Below are positions 53,640 to 64,000 of a stretch of DNA of 64,000 nucleotides, one piece after another. Under the pieces are notes generated by a model, which saw only the letters and a list, made by a program, of their open reading frames with translations, was not told the DNA's origin and made no database searches. The stretch spans positions 558,001-622,000 of the forward strand of contig OX377203.1 of the NCBI GenBank assembly GCA_947396885.1, written 5' to 3'. The position numbers and the translations under genes are program-made. The stretch comes from Heligmosomoides polygyrus polygyrus. Taxonomy: Eukaryota; Nematoda; Chromadorea; Rhabditida; Heligmosomidae. The stretch's first letter is position 1; each line of letters starts with the position of its first letter.

Positions 53640-54340
53640 TATAGCGCGTCCAATTGGAAGAATGGAACACTTCCAACCACGCTTCACGCCTTTGAAATCA
53701 AACTGAATACCTTCCGGGTCGAAAGGGGATTCTCCCGCATTCAGAAGAGACCCTCCGGAAAGGTTAGATTGATTTTTCTTCAATCGAAATTTAGTGCGAC
53801 CTTCTTCCAAATTTTTTAAAAGTCACCTGCCTGGTCAAGAGAAGATACTGCTTGAAATTTTATAAAAATTTTGTTTGTGAAGGTAAAATAATGAACTAAA
53901 ATTTGTTTCAAAGCGCAGGAAAGCAGCAATCTTTTGTTGTCCTAAAAGAAGAGATCGCTTCAGGCACTACACTCAATCGTCGCCATTTTCATTTAAAAGT
54001 GAAAATTGTGGCGGGTTCGATATGTGCATGGCGCGACCTCTTCTTTTAATAACTAAATAATCGCCGCGTTTCTTTAAAACAAGTTTCAGTTCTCTCTTAT
54101 TCGATGAAAATTAATTCAAATAGGAGAGCTGGACTGAAAGATTTCAAAGAAATTCATTTTGAATTTTCCTCAGACAACAAATTACCCTAATCGTGTTTAG
54201 AGCCTCTAGTTTAATTTGGAGGTGCTCGCTTTGATTTGGAAGATGTTGGAGGCGTCAAGCTGGCTTAGAAGAGTGTCCAATTTGGTCCGAAAAGTGTCCG
54301 TTTTGACGCGAAAATGCTGCAAATTCCTAGATAAACGAAT
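53640..54340. repeat. Interspersed repeat family E, copy 3
   Basis: GGAAAGGTTAGATTGATTTT, AAAATAATGAACTAAAATTT, TGTGCATGGCGCGACC and the trailing GGCTTAGAAGAGTGTCCAAT occur in the same order as in the copy at 28975-29840. Confidence 0.65.
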
Positions 54341-54784
54341 CGCTGAGTACTGGAGGTTTGAGAGAGTGTTGGGGACGGACGCAGGTGGCTCCCTTTCATC
54401 GCCGGGTAACGACGGAGACAATCAGGTCATTGAGCACTCTCAAGGCTGCCGGCCGGTCTGTTTTTCGGCCGACCGTAATCAGGCGACGACGCCGTTTAGG
54501 CCAACTTCGCCGACGCCCCACTTTTTGGTTCAGTCCACTTCTAGAGCGGCCACGATGCCCTCTCTGCATGGAGAGCCTCGTTCAGATGTGTGGGAGAGTG
54601 TTTGTCAGGAATTTCCTGCTAGAACCGACTTGGAATCGATTGGAATTTGGAATCGACTTCTTTTTGAAACATGTTTGGGCTGCTCCACGCGCTCTACTTT
54701 TACCGGTTGTTGAAATGGCAATTAGAATGCCTACTCTGCCTTCTTTCAACGGCCATTGAAGGATGGAAGGACTGTAGGCCCGGA
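54341..54784. other. Unassigned
   Basis: A 165-codon plus-strand frame (54216-54713) starts inside repeat E and shows no domain. No splice logic was seen. Confidence 0.3.
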
Positions 54785-54945
54785 CGGAAACCTAACGCCA
54801 GACAGCCGCATCGATTGGCGTGCCATTCAGGGAAGAAGTGTACAGTCGGCACGCTGGTTGGCTGACGTGTGTTCGGTCGATGCTCTGATTGGCAGGCGAG
54901 TTTCCACCTCCGAATGCTGCCCACCTTCGCGACATGGACCGAACA
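54785..54945. repeat. Repeat family F, copy
   Basis: CAGACAGCCGCATCGATTGG, GTCGATGCTCTGATTGGCAG and CGAATGCTGCCCACCTTCGC match the right arm order of 48835-48968. Confidence 0.6.
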
Positions 54946-56132
54946 ATCTATTAGGTCACTTTGACTTGAAGATGGAGAGAAACATGACAAAGCAAATAAA
55001 GACTAAAGACGGAGTACGCTTAGCCAAATCCTGCATTGGATGCGCATTCTATTTCCATCGATGAATCTCGTTGTGCATCTAACCATCTAGTAATGGATTG
55101 AAGTGGCTGATAAAGTTGACGGCGTTTTGGACGCAGTCCTTCATGGCGCTACTTCTCTAGTTTTGGGGTTTTCCCTGTGCCGAGGTGTTCAGCTGCAGCT
55201 GTCGGTTCAAGAGTTGTGAACGGTTTTCTTTTGTCGGACCGACCGACGCGTCTACAACATCTGCCTTGTAGCGGATCTCGCCAGCTTTTTGACTTGACGC
55301 GTTGATTGTAATCGCTAGAGAAGTCGGCGGCTTGCATGTAGTCTGAGAAAAAACCCGTAGGAAGGCAGCGACTAGTCGACAAAACGGCATAGAAAGTACA
55401 ATGACTAGAAGAAGCGAACCAGATTATGTTCGCGCCGATGCGGAGAGGTCCAGTGTCGTTTGGATTAGTTCTTGGCTTCAATTCGAGAAGTATCTCAAAG
55501 GAAGGGATCGTATCGCATGGAATTCGCTGCCGAAGATGTGCTTATCGCAGCGGCTTCCTCGATAATCCTGCTCAACGCCAAATCCGACCGCCGTCCAAAA
55601 AGACCTTGGCCGCCTTTTGAACCACCTCCTCCTCGTTCCCTGCTCCATATCTCTTGCCTTTTATTCTATGTGCTTCATAGCATAATGTGTTTAGATATGA
55701 AGGGCCGAAACGTCAATAAACATGGTGAATATCAGTCCAACATTCCACTCCCAAAATGAGCTTGAAGGACGGCTATTTAATCGGCTCAACCTGTCCGTGC
55801 ATCCGTAGATGAGTCCGGGCGAGCGCAAAACGCTCGGTCTCTAATTGTGTCTTTTCGATCTTTGTACACATTTGACCGCTTAAAATGCGGATGTCGCGAA
55901 TAGAATGGCTGCTGAACGGGGCTCTTAGCTACTGAGAATGAATTGGCCAATCGATGTCGATCGATTACTGTAGAATTCAGGGGCAAGGCCCAACCGTTGG
56001 TCACATCAGATGGTATGTAGGCTGCCCTTCAATACCAAGGAGTTGTTTCGTTGGGATAATCCGTTGTGTTTTGTTTCGTTGCTTAAGCCTGGCCCGGCTG
56101 GCAGAGAGGCTATATGTTGTTACGGGATGTTT
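54946..56132. other. Intergenic, nothing assigned
   Basis: Frames up to 110 codons (55149-55481, minus) have no recognised domain. TCGATGTCGATCGATTAC is near 55953. No element ends were defined. Confidence 0.35.
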
Positions 56133-56240
56133 TGTTCCCATCAAAACTATTGTGCCATGCGGGACTCGAACTCGCACCTTCTGCTTTCCGGGCAGCGATG
56201 CTACGCCTTACGCCACCGTTGGCGCTGTTTGACCGTAGGT
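56133..56240 (-). other. tRNA-like sequence 1 (pseudogene or SINE head)
   Basis: The minus strand reads GGTGGCGTAAGGCGTAGCAT (A-box-like), CTGC-CCGGAAA-GCAG (anticodon-arm-like, loop with GGA in the centre) and GTGCGAGTTCGAGTCCCGCA (T-arm, B-box). The acceptor ends do not pair, so it is not a functional tRNA gene. Confidence 0.5.
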
Positions 56241-56744
56241 GACATCCGCGATTTGAGTTTTGATCGGAGCAAGACATTCTGTAAAGCAATCCGTTGTGTC
56301 CCTGGGCTTGCACAAGGACGGGACCAGCCAGTCACAGACCTCTGTGAGCGGCGAGTACAAGGGGCGCGTGTGATTGGCTGGTTCCATCCTCGCGCCCTCC
56401 CAGGGACGTTTCCTGGACAGCACTCGTCTTCGGTGTATTTTCTAAGGGATTTTCTGCCTGAAAGCATTGACAAGGCGGGACTAGTGTTCTACGCTATCGC
56501 ACTGTGCTGCGACCGCCAGGTTCGTGTGCTTCGTTGAGGACCGGTTCGGGTGCTGCGCGCGCGCCGCTGGGCGCCGCGAGCAAAAAAAAAGGGCCGTGCT
56601 TGGCGCTGGCGCTGTGACACCGCGAGGAACGGTCCTGCGAGCAGCTGTAACCAGATTCTGTGACTGGCTACACTCGCCGATGTACGATTTGGACGGAAGT
56701 GGTTTCCGCTTAGGCCTAGCTGGGCTTGGAGGATGTGCCTTGTG

Positions 56745-56825
56745 GTGGTCCTTCCCGGCGGAAAGCAGAAGTTGCGGGTTCGATTTCCGTCTGCTGCAAA
56801 AGTTTCGATCACAAAACTGAACATT
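56745..56825 (+). other. tRNA-like sequence 2
   Basis: TCCCGGCGGAAAGCAGAAGT then TGCGGGTTCGATTTCCG resembles tRNA-like sequence 1 from the anticodon arm to the T-arm. The 5' half is poor. Confidence 0.4.
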
Positions 56826-56879
56826 CCTCTAGCAATTTATATGGCATACCATTTCCAAGGACGTCTAGGTGCGAAGAAA

Positions 56880-56957
56880 ACTCCGGAGTTAGGCCGGCCT
56901 CGAACTCGCAATCCCTGCTATTCGCGAGCTTCTTTGTCATTACGCTATCAGCGTTGT
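56880..56957 (-). other. tRNA-like sequence 3
   Basis: The minus strand: GCTGATAGCGTAATGACAAA (A-box-like), GCTCGCGAATAGCAGGG, and ATTGCGAGTTCGAGGCCGGC (B-box). The acceptor stem is not convincing. Confidence 0.4.
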
Positions 56958-57104
56958 TGGACTGCCTGCATCAATCTTAACGGTTTTATTAAACGGTCTC
57001 TGCTCTCAGGCAGACACAAACCTACTTTCAGTGAGCATTGAGCGAACCACTAAAAATATACTGAAAACTCCTGCCTCTACCCATTCAGTGCAAGCGAATC
57101 AGTT

Positions 57105-57175
57105 TCAATATCTTAGAAACTGGATATGTGTGATGATAGTCTCAATATCTTAGAAACTGGATATGTGTGATGATA
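57105..57175. repeat. Two-unit tandem repeat, period 37
   Basis: TCAATATCTTAGAAACTGGA followed by TATGTGTGATGATA occurs twice, identical over 34 bases. Confidence 0.9.
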
Positions 57176-57582
57176 ACTTTATTTTTAAAAGTAGGAAAAC
57201 ACAAAGAATTAGCTTGGCTTTCATTTGGCATGGGCCGTTTGAGACGAAAACCAAAAGACAGAGTATCCTTCCCCTGTGATAATAACATTTTTATTTACGC
57301 AAAACTGTGTTTAAATTTTTGACAAATTAGTATTGTGTCTGTTTCGGCTAAGTGGAAGTTTGTATTTGTAAAAAATCACCTAAAAATGTATATAATATTA
57401 TTTCAGTGAATGAATTACTTATTCGCTTTGAGAAGAAAACACTTTTCGCTTCATGCCATTCATGGAAGGAATCGTTCTTGCCAATCCTTAAAAAGCCATC
57501 TTCCCGTAATCTTTTTGCGATCAGCTGATTTTGCACGATTTTTTTGCTCAATAAATGTTCTATGTTGTATTTAAAACACAGC
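57176..57582. other. Intergenic, nothing assigned
   Basis: AT-rich. A 125-codon minus frame (57348-57725) overlaps the SINE and is not credible. Confidence 0.35.
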
Positions 57583-57880
57583 GTGGTAGAGCAGTTGGAG
57601 GGATGGGGGGTCTGGCTGTGGTGATTCCAAGTTCTTGACTCGGATTTCCCGCCCGGGCCGATCAAGCCTTCCATTCCTCCGGAGTCGGTGAATTGGTGCC
57701 TTAATAGCGTGGGAATTTTAAACACTGCTATCTCAACCGGCTGGCCACAGCAAGGTACTGTTTGGATCTAGTGCGCATTCCAATTGGCTCCGTGATTTCC
57801 CTTAGGAATAGAATGCGTGGCGCATCTCAAAAATAGATTGAGTTTACTCCTGACGCCGTACTTTATTCCTATCTTATCCT
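57583..57880 (+). mobile_element. tRNA-derived SINE, diverged
   Basis: The head CAGCGTGGTAGAGCAGTTGG, B-box-like TTGACTCGGATTTCCCGCCC, body TTCCTCCGGAGTCGGTGAAT and TGGCCACAGCAAGGTACTG, 3' part AGAATGCGTGGCGCATC. Confidence 0.8.
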
Positions 57881-57976
57881 ATATAAAGCAACCGTCGGAA
57901 GGTATGTCTGGTAAAAATCCCGGCTCTAAAAGTTCTAAAAGCTGTAGAGCGGCTTTAGTATTTTTATATCCTACTA

Positions 57977-59235
57977 TTAGGTTGGTGCATAAGTTCTCGG
58001 ACATTTGGGGCATGAAATATTTATTATCACAACATACGAACAACAATATCAAATCATTTGAAGTGACCACCCTTTACGTCTTTCGCAGTCGTGCTGAGAA
58101 TTCATGGACGCCTTTTCTCTAAAACGTGGCCGGTTGTGATTCGATAAATGTGAGCAGTGCCTCCTTGACATCCTCTCGGCTCCTAAATTGCTGGCCGTCC
58201 AAATAGCGTTGAAGGCTTGAAAACAAATGATAATCAGAAGGAGCGAGATCTGGTGAGTAAGGTGGATGTGGAAGAACGGTCCATCCGTAGTCCGCCAGCT
58301 CAGCCGCCGTCGCTCCAGCAATATGCGGTCTAGCGTTGTCGTGTTGAGAATACACCTTCACTTGCTCTCCTCGTGTGGTTTGAAGGTGGGCCCTCAACTT
58401 CCTCAGTTGGTTGACGTAAACCTCTGCCGTCACTGTTATCCCTTCGTCCAGCAGCTCCCAGTATTCTACGCCAAGAACGCTCCACCAAATGCATGGCATC
58501 ACCCTTTCACGTGAAGGTCGGGTTTCGGAACGTCCTCTGCCTCTCCAGTGGCGTCAACCCACTGTGCACGCCGGTGATAATTAGAGTAGAGAATCCACTT
58601 CTCATCCCCGGTTACAAGGTTGTCCAGCCATCCGTGGGTACGTCTGAGGGTAAGGAGAGACAGAGCGACATCGGCTCTGCGATCCATGTCATGTTGTGTC
58701 AAGTCGTGAGGTGCCCTGCGACCCAATTTTTGCACCTTGCCGATCGACTTCAATCCTCGAACGACTGTTGAGTAACTAACATCAAGAGTGCTGATAGTTC
58801 GCGAGTGGTTTGGTATGGGTCCGGTTCCACTCTACTTCGGAGGCCATCCGAATGCAGTGTCATCGGGCGCCCTTCTCGTTCATTATCTTCAACGGAGGAT
58901 TCACCAACTGCAAACTTCGAGAACCACTGGTACACAGTACTTCGAGCAGGAGCACTCTCGTTGTAAACATCCTTCAGGCGACGATTCGATTCGTTGGCAC
59001 TGAAGCCAGATTGATGCAGGAATAACATGACGTGCCGAATATGCGTCTCAGTCGGGATGAATTGCTTGGCCATAATAGCTAACGTTAACAACGCAGAAGT
59101 AAATGTCAGGAACAGTTTTGTAGCCCTTTCCTTTCTCTATCGATCGACCATTTACGCGTTGTGAGAAATTTGGCGGGAAAATGCGCTTTCAATTCAGGAG
59201 GGATCAAATGTCCAAGAACTTATGCGCCAACCTAC
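57977..59235 (-). mobile_element. Mariner family A (bandit-like), copy 3
   Basis: 1259 bp. The left end is TTAGGTTGGTGCATAAGTTC; the right end is degraded at two bases (GCGCCAACCTAC); TA is at 57975-57976 and 59236-59237. Confidence 0.94.
58060..59073 (-). pseudogene. Mariner A3 transposase, multiple frameshifts
   Basis: The start ATG 59073 reads through the complete N-terminus (HQSGFSANESNRRLKDVYNE) without the shift seen in copies 1 and 2. Frames then break near 58790 (after TTRELS), near 58500 (after PDLHVK) and near the C-terminus. VTGDEKW, QHDNARPHIAGA and LAPSDYHLF (all three Asp) survive in separate frames. Confidence 0.9.
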
Positions 59236-59237
59236 TA

Positions 59238-59984
59238 CTTGCAGCACCTGTTTCACATCCATCCATTTACGCTTTCCTACGCACTTGTTTCGGTATTTGT
59301 CTGAACGTGGGCAGCATTGGGAGCTGGCTAGCATCTCTCACAAGAGGTCGTGTGCGTTCTGCGTCTTATTGTTCTGCTGTGTTTCTTTTTCTAGTTTTAT
59401 TGTTCAGTGATATGTGGAATTGCATTTACACGCTACGATCTGTGGCAGTATTTTCTACCACATTTGTTTGCCCAGAACGAATCACACATCCAAAAATTGG
59501 TTTTCATTTTTTTCATTTTCTTTTTGATCTACCCTAGCCGGGGAGGGGTATGTCATGCAAATAGTTCTGCAGTGAACGTTTTAGTGCTTTTCTGTTGCCG
59601 GCTAGATAATCAGAGAATGTTGTATAGGCTGCTGCAGTTTTTTCAAATCGTTGTTTACTGTTATTCTTTATGTTGCTTCAATACGCTGCCAGTTATGTTG
59701 TTCCCATCCGCACACTGGCCATAATAGAACCTTCATTTTTTATTTTGTTATTCAAATAAAAAACACAAGCTGGGTGTACGATGTGGTGGAGTTATTTTGC
59801 AGCCTGCCTAAAAAACAAAAAAAAGCAGCCCAAATTTTTTCAGATTTTTTCATTGTTCCTTCTTTTCTAGATGACTCGAAAATTCTCGCGTTTTTCTCGT
59901 GAAAAAATAAAAGAAATGAGAGAGAGGCGGTAAAGTAGCTTTTCCTTAATAAAAAAGGACTTGGATGAAAGGATAAAGGTCAAT
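59238..59984. other. Intergenic, nothing assigned
   Basis: T-rich with many short hydrophobic frames (59181-59537, 59407-59724), as expected from T-richness. No domain was recognised. Confidence 0.4.
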
Positions 59985-59989
59985 GTCTA

Positions 59990-60250
59990 TTAGGGTGCGC
60001 CATGTATTCTACATCTACGAGATATCGTAGAGACAGTTTGAACATGTATTTGCTCCAGAGAATGACTTGCGGTGTCTAGGCGTTGGTCAAAGCAGTGTTT
60101 TACCCTTCCCAGACAGGTGTGCAGCTAATTGGCGAACCCCGGAAGGAGGAAGAGCCAGGTTGACCTGACCAGGACCTGAACCAAGAACTTCGATCGGGAT
60201 GCTTGGGGCAGCTGGAACCTCCTCCGAGACTGTGCTACGATCCGCCCGTA
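59990..60250 (-). mobile_element. tRNA-derived SINE, diverged
   Basis: The minus strand reads GGATCGTAGCACAGTCTCGG (A-box), CTTGGTTCAGGTCCTGG (B-box), GGGAAGGGTAAAACACTGCT and ATGGCGCACCCTAATAG, in SINE order. Confidence 0.75.
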
Positions 60251-60741
60251 GACTAAATAGGCATTCAAATGTTTTCCACGATGCCTCATAGAAGAAAAAT
60301 GCATCTGAAAGGGAGTTACTAACGCCATTCTGCCCAATCCCTACACTTTTTGATTTACCAAAGCGGTTCCGGTCATTGACAGTCGCTTAGGCAGACAAAG
60401 AATCGCGAATTCTTCCCGTTGTCCCTAAAATTGATGCGGTTCCGACGAAAGGGGATGGGGTGGCGCACTCTCTTCGGCCCTTCAAAAGCCAACAAACAAC
60501 GACAACGACGGACCCGAAAACGGCGCGGGATCGTCGGGCGGCGGCGGGTCGTCGTCGTCGTATGTTGAATTGATGATGGATGAACGAGTGCGGTTAGCCG
60601 AATGCGATTTGGGGTGAAAATACGCGGCGCTGCGCTCTGGGATCGAATCTGACCCAGATTGGAATCGACGGGGGGGGGGAGGCTGATGGGGTAGGTGTGG
60701 TGGTGGTGGTGGTATCTGCCGACCCGACCGACCGACGGTCC
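60251..60741. other. Unassigned, simple-sequence rich
   Basis: GGCGGCGGGTCGTCGTCGTC lies near 60540, a G-run at 60670 and GGTGGTGGTGGTGGT near 60697. Frames here are repeats, not genes. Confidence 0.4.
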
Positions 60742-60742
60742 A

Positions 60743-60778
<36 letters not shown>
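60742..60778. repeat. (TCG)n microsatellite, about 12 units
   Basis: Uninterrupted TCG repeats. They produce poly-Ser or poly-Thr in translated frames. Confidence 0.95.
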
Positions 60779-60779
<1 letters not shown>

Positions 60780-61271
60780 CGCATCAGAAGGAGGGGCGCT
60801 GGGCGACAGTCGGTCGGCTGCTTCGAAGATGGAACACCACGATAGCAGGACGACATCCGACCCCGCCTGACGATAACCTTCCGCGGCCGCCGATGTTTTT
60901 GACGCCTCATTCCACCACTTCCACTCGCTCCACATCTTCAGCTGCGATCTGAATTCGCGCCAGATACCTTGTATTGGGTTATTTTAACGGCTACAGTACT
61001 ATCAATTGTCATATGATTCACCTACTGCCAGTCAGCCTAATGAGCCGTCTGCTCAAGCCACGCCTTTTTTCGAACGTTTTGCGTGCCAGAGTGATCCAGG
61101 AGGTCTCCCTCGCCTAAGAGACTCAGCAAGAAAGCGTAATAGTGGATTCTGTCAACATACGGCGACAAAAATCACTCGAGAGGGTCTTCCACAGTTTTAT
61201 GGATTGAATTTGATCTTCACCTAGGACACCGTTTTCATAAGTACGTCATTCATCCAATACTAGTTCAGGAG

Positions 61272-61777
61272 AATCGTGGTATCTATCCTAGTCCGGGGGG
61301 CCACATGATTAAAAAGTAGGTAACAAAATAAATTGAGACTTACCGAGCGGCTCCTGGTGAACAAGATGAAACCTTAAAGAACCCAAAAACGAAAAAATAA
61401 ACAAAAATTAAAAATCACCTCGCTTTGACAACCGTATCGGCGGGCAAAGAGCGACGCAATGGAGTCGTGCCGCGTGCTGACACGCTTGACATGTTAGAAC
61501 CAGGATATAACATGGTGAGGAGGGCGCATGAAACCGCACGCCGCCTGCTGACCGCGGCCTGACATGTTATAACCAGGATCTAACATGGTGAGGAGTGGAC
61601 ACAACTTTGCCTGCTTACAACCGCAAACAAATGTATTTTTTTCGTTTTTTTTCTTTGTGACTTTTCTTGTTTAGTAGTTGCTCTGTAAGAGCCGCTCGGT
61701 AAGTCTCAAGTGGATTTGTTGCATATAATACTTTTTAGTTATGTGCCCCCCCCCGGACTAGGATAGATCCGAATCGT
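61272..61777. mobile_element. Family J foldback element
   Basis: The left end ATCGTGGTATCTATCCTAGT plus CCGGGGGG and TTAAAAAGTA is inverted at 61729-61777 (ACTTTTTAGTTATGTG, C-run, GGACTAGGATAGATCC). A second nested pair, GAGACTTACCGAGCGGCTC / GAGCCGCTCGGTAAGTCTC (61338, 61690), lies inside. The core has a direct repeat of about 77 bp (CTTGACATGTTAGAACCAGG / CCTGACATGTTATAACCAGG). Confidence 0.85.
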
Positions 61778-62699
61778 GTTTTTATCCTTATTTGTAATTT
61801 TTAAGTGTTTTCCGATGATAAATTTTAATATTTTCAATTTTTCCCATCGTCACAGCTCTTCATGGAAGACAGAAGTTTACCCGTAGGGTGCGGTGTGAGC
61901 AATTTTTCATATTTCATTTCATTATTATTTTGATGGAATTATTTCTAACCATATTTTTGTCTCGTTTCCTCTCGCAATTTATCGAGGACCATGTTGTGCA
62001 GGAAGAATGAGTCACCTTGTCCAAGGATTTGAACGTCATTTCTCTATTGGCTTTTTAGGGAAGAATGTAAAAATTGAGTTTGTTTTGCATGCTACATACT
62101 GATCTATGTTGACGATCAGTTCAAATTCCGTCTAAAGTCGTCGTTTTTGTGTTCGCCGTAATTTTTTGCTTCCTAATGTTGGATATTTTTGATATTTTTG
62201 TAAATTTACTCGCTTATACATTTTTTATGTTGTTCTCTCCTGAAAAATAAGCAGAGCTTCATTTCCGAGTAAGGAGGCACATTTTTGTTATTACGTTTAT
62301 GAATTAAAAAATTAAAAAATATTTGTTGGACCTTTTGAGCTGGTTTGTCGTTGTGACTTGCGTTTCGACGTTCTATAGGTCATTCTGTAGGATTCAAACT
62401 GTCTACACAATGCTCAGCAGAGATAAAATGCGTGGCGCGACTTTTTCGTTGATCATTTAAGTAGGCGTTGTGACAAACGACGGACGGTCTAAGAAACCCC
62501 ATGCACTTGTGACGTTCCGATGATGGATGGATGGTGTAGCTGCGACCTCTATCATCTCTTCTTTATGGAAATCATTTGTTGAAGACTTCGCGCTGCTCGA
62601 TGACATTCTCCCCTCCCCCCCCCCCCTCCCACATGGCGGCTGTTCTTGTTAGATGCATATTCATTGAGATACAATTTTTGTTTGATTTAGTTATTTATA
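61778..62699. other. Intergenic, nothing assigned
   Basis: AT-rich. A C-run of 10 lies near 62612-62626. No gene was recognised. Confidence 0.4.
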
Positions 62700-63751
62700 T
62701 TAGGTTGTCCTATAAGTCCCCGCCGTTTCTTTTCAACGATCCACTCCAGATTTGGCCGGCGGTCTCTTGCATAGCGCTGCCTAGCCTTCGAGAGAGAATG
62801 ATTTGCTCTATCAGAGCAAGTATTGCATTTCTTTTTTCATCATGAATTTTGTCAATTTTTAGGTCGTTGAAGTGAAAAGTGAAAAAGTGGAAAAGTAGCC
62901 ATTTGCGCACTTGTTCTCTCCGCTTAGGTTTGTAATTTTTTTGCGCAGTTTTTTCGAGCATTTGGGAGACAATGTTCTGTACTACAAGAATGTGTGTTGG
63001 TCCTATTTTCTCACTTGTCCTTTATTGATTTTTAGCCCATCAAACTGGGAATTCCGAAGGGAAGAGTTATTTTTGCCGACAGCTCCTGCTCTATGATTGG
63101 ACTTGTTGGGTTGGTGTTATATGTCATTCGAAAGGGAATCTCTTGCTCTATAAGAATATGTGTCGCCTTTATTGATTTCTATTGAATGTCAACAGAATGC
63201 CGAAAAGAGAAAAATCGTCTTCACCAACAACTCTTTCTCCTTCTTCAGTTGTTGATATTCGACAGAAATCAGCGTGAGCGAATAAACGCGACACAAATTC
63301 CTACTGAGCAAGACATCCTCTTCCAAACGACATATGACACCAAGTAAAAAAGTCCAACCACAGAATTGGAGTTTTGGTAAAAATTCGGACGGAAAACTCG
63401 GAGTTCCCAATTTGATGGCCTAAAAATCAATAAAGGGCAAGTGAGAAAATAGCACTAACACATATTCTTGTAGTACACAACATTGTCTCCCAAATGCTCG
63501 AAAAAACTGCAAAAAAAATTACAAACCTAAGCGGAGAGAACAAGTGCGCAATTGGCTACTTTTTCACTTTTTCACTTTTCACTTCAACGACCTGAAAATT
63601 GACAAAATTCATGATGAAAAAGGAAATGCAATGCACGTTCTGATAGAGCTAATCATTCTCTTTCGGAAGCTATGCAGCGCTATGCAAGAGACCGCCGGCG
63701 AAATCTGCAGTGAATCGTTGAAAAAACGGCGAAGACTATGGGACAACCTAA
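62700..63751. mobile_element. Family D foldback element, copy 3
   Basis: 1052 bp. It starts TTAGGTTGTCCTATAAGTCC, ends TATGGGACAACCTAA, and has TA at 62698-62699 and 63752-63753. The arms pair over most of their length, as in copy 2. Confidence 0.92.
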
Positions 63752-63753
63752 TA

Positions 63754-64000
63754 TTTTCAGTGTGCTTAGTAACAAACACGAATATTTATTTTTATTATAA
63801 TAATTTTATTTGTATTGTTAAATTAAACAGTACAAGTCGTTAGCATGGTCTACATGGTGTGCCAGCCAATCAGAGAACCGTCGATTCACACACCCACCCA
63901 ATCAAAACTGTTGAGTCGTCAGTCAGAATCACATTGATCATTGTTTGAGTGTTGTGAGTGAGTGTTTGAGTCTTTCTTAATTGCGTTTGCGTTCGCTCGA
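63754..64000. other. Window end, unassigned
   Basis: GTGCCAGCCAATCAGAGAAC (63859) resembles a family F arm. GAGTGTTGTGAGTGAGTGTTTGAGTC is a short imperfect repeat (63945-63970). No gene was seen. Confidence 0.35.

Noticed and set aside
54216..54713. 165-codon plus-strand open frame
   Set aside because: It starts inside an interspersed repeat and has no conserved features.
56133..56240. A functional tRNA-Ser gene
   Set aside because: The acceptor-stem ends do not pair and the base before the anticodon is C instead of T.
60594..60935. Ser/Thr-rich 113-codon minus-strand frame
   Set aside because: It is largely the translation of a (TCG)n microsatellite.

Overview
The window looks like repeat-rich nuclear DNA from a parasitic nematode, most likely a strongylid (hookworm-like) worm. 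Four things support this: short exons with GT-AG introns and tight pyrimidine-AG acceptors; mariner transposons of the type known from hookworms (bandit-like ends and DD34D transposases); tRNA-derived SINEs throughout; and an exact 22-nt match to the nematode SL1 spliced leader. The species itself is inference. There are no operons, ribosome-binding sites or other bacterial features.

Four host genes can be supported by exon reconstruction. (1) At 3449-7344 (+) lies the 3' part of a multi-SH3 adaptor gene: a coiled-coil exon followed by four SH3 domains. (2) At 10009-20191 (-) lies a complete-looking 17-exon gene for a U6-type terminal uridylyltransferase (TUT1/USIP-1 like): U1-type zinc finger, RRM, nucleotidyltransferase core, PAP-associated domain, basic tail and KA1-like C-terminus, about 695 aa. 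(3) At 23479-26592 (+) are the last two exons of an unrecognised gene with hydrophobic segments; its single recognised intron holds a mariner. (4) At 30961-34098 (+) is a gene with a charged coiled coil, a Pro/Ser linker and two C2H2 fingers. Two further minus-strand stretches (38051-39560 and 41250-41790) read like coding sequence broken by frameshifts.

Everything else is dominated by mobile DNA. There are three mariner families: A at 3896, 35211 and 57977; B at 8338, 24259 and 46265; C at 1698 and 27845. All have TA target duplications and all carry broken transposase genes. A fourth family, D (1, 15541 and 62700), is about 1.05 kb, nearly fully palindromic, with ends like those of family A. 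There are about ten tRNA-derived SINE copies or fragments, RTE-like LINE tails, a Penelope-like GIY-YIG remnant, and many MITEs or foldback repeats with shared terminal repeats. Two nested insertions are readable base by base: mariner B inside a SINE, and mariner A inside the terminal repeat of a MITE.

Layout. 1-3.0 kb: D and C elements. 3.0-7.3 kb: SH3 gene with an inverted exon copy, a mariner and a SINE. 8.1-9.7 kb: SINE split by mariner B. 10-20.2 kb: TUTase gene with element-loaded introns. 20.2-23.3 kb: divergent upstream region and a G/C-run foldback block. 23.5-26.6 kb: membrane-type gene. 26.9-30.9 kb: MITEs, mariner C and repeat E. 31-34.1 kb: zinc-finger gene. 35-64 kb: almost entirely repeats and decayed coding pieces, including the SL1-bounded inverted repeat at 49905-50573.
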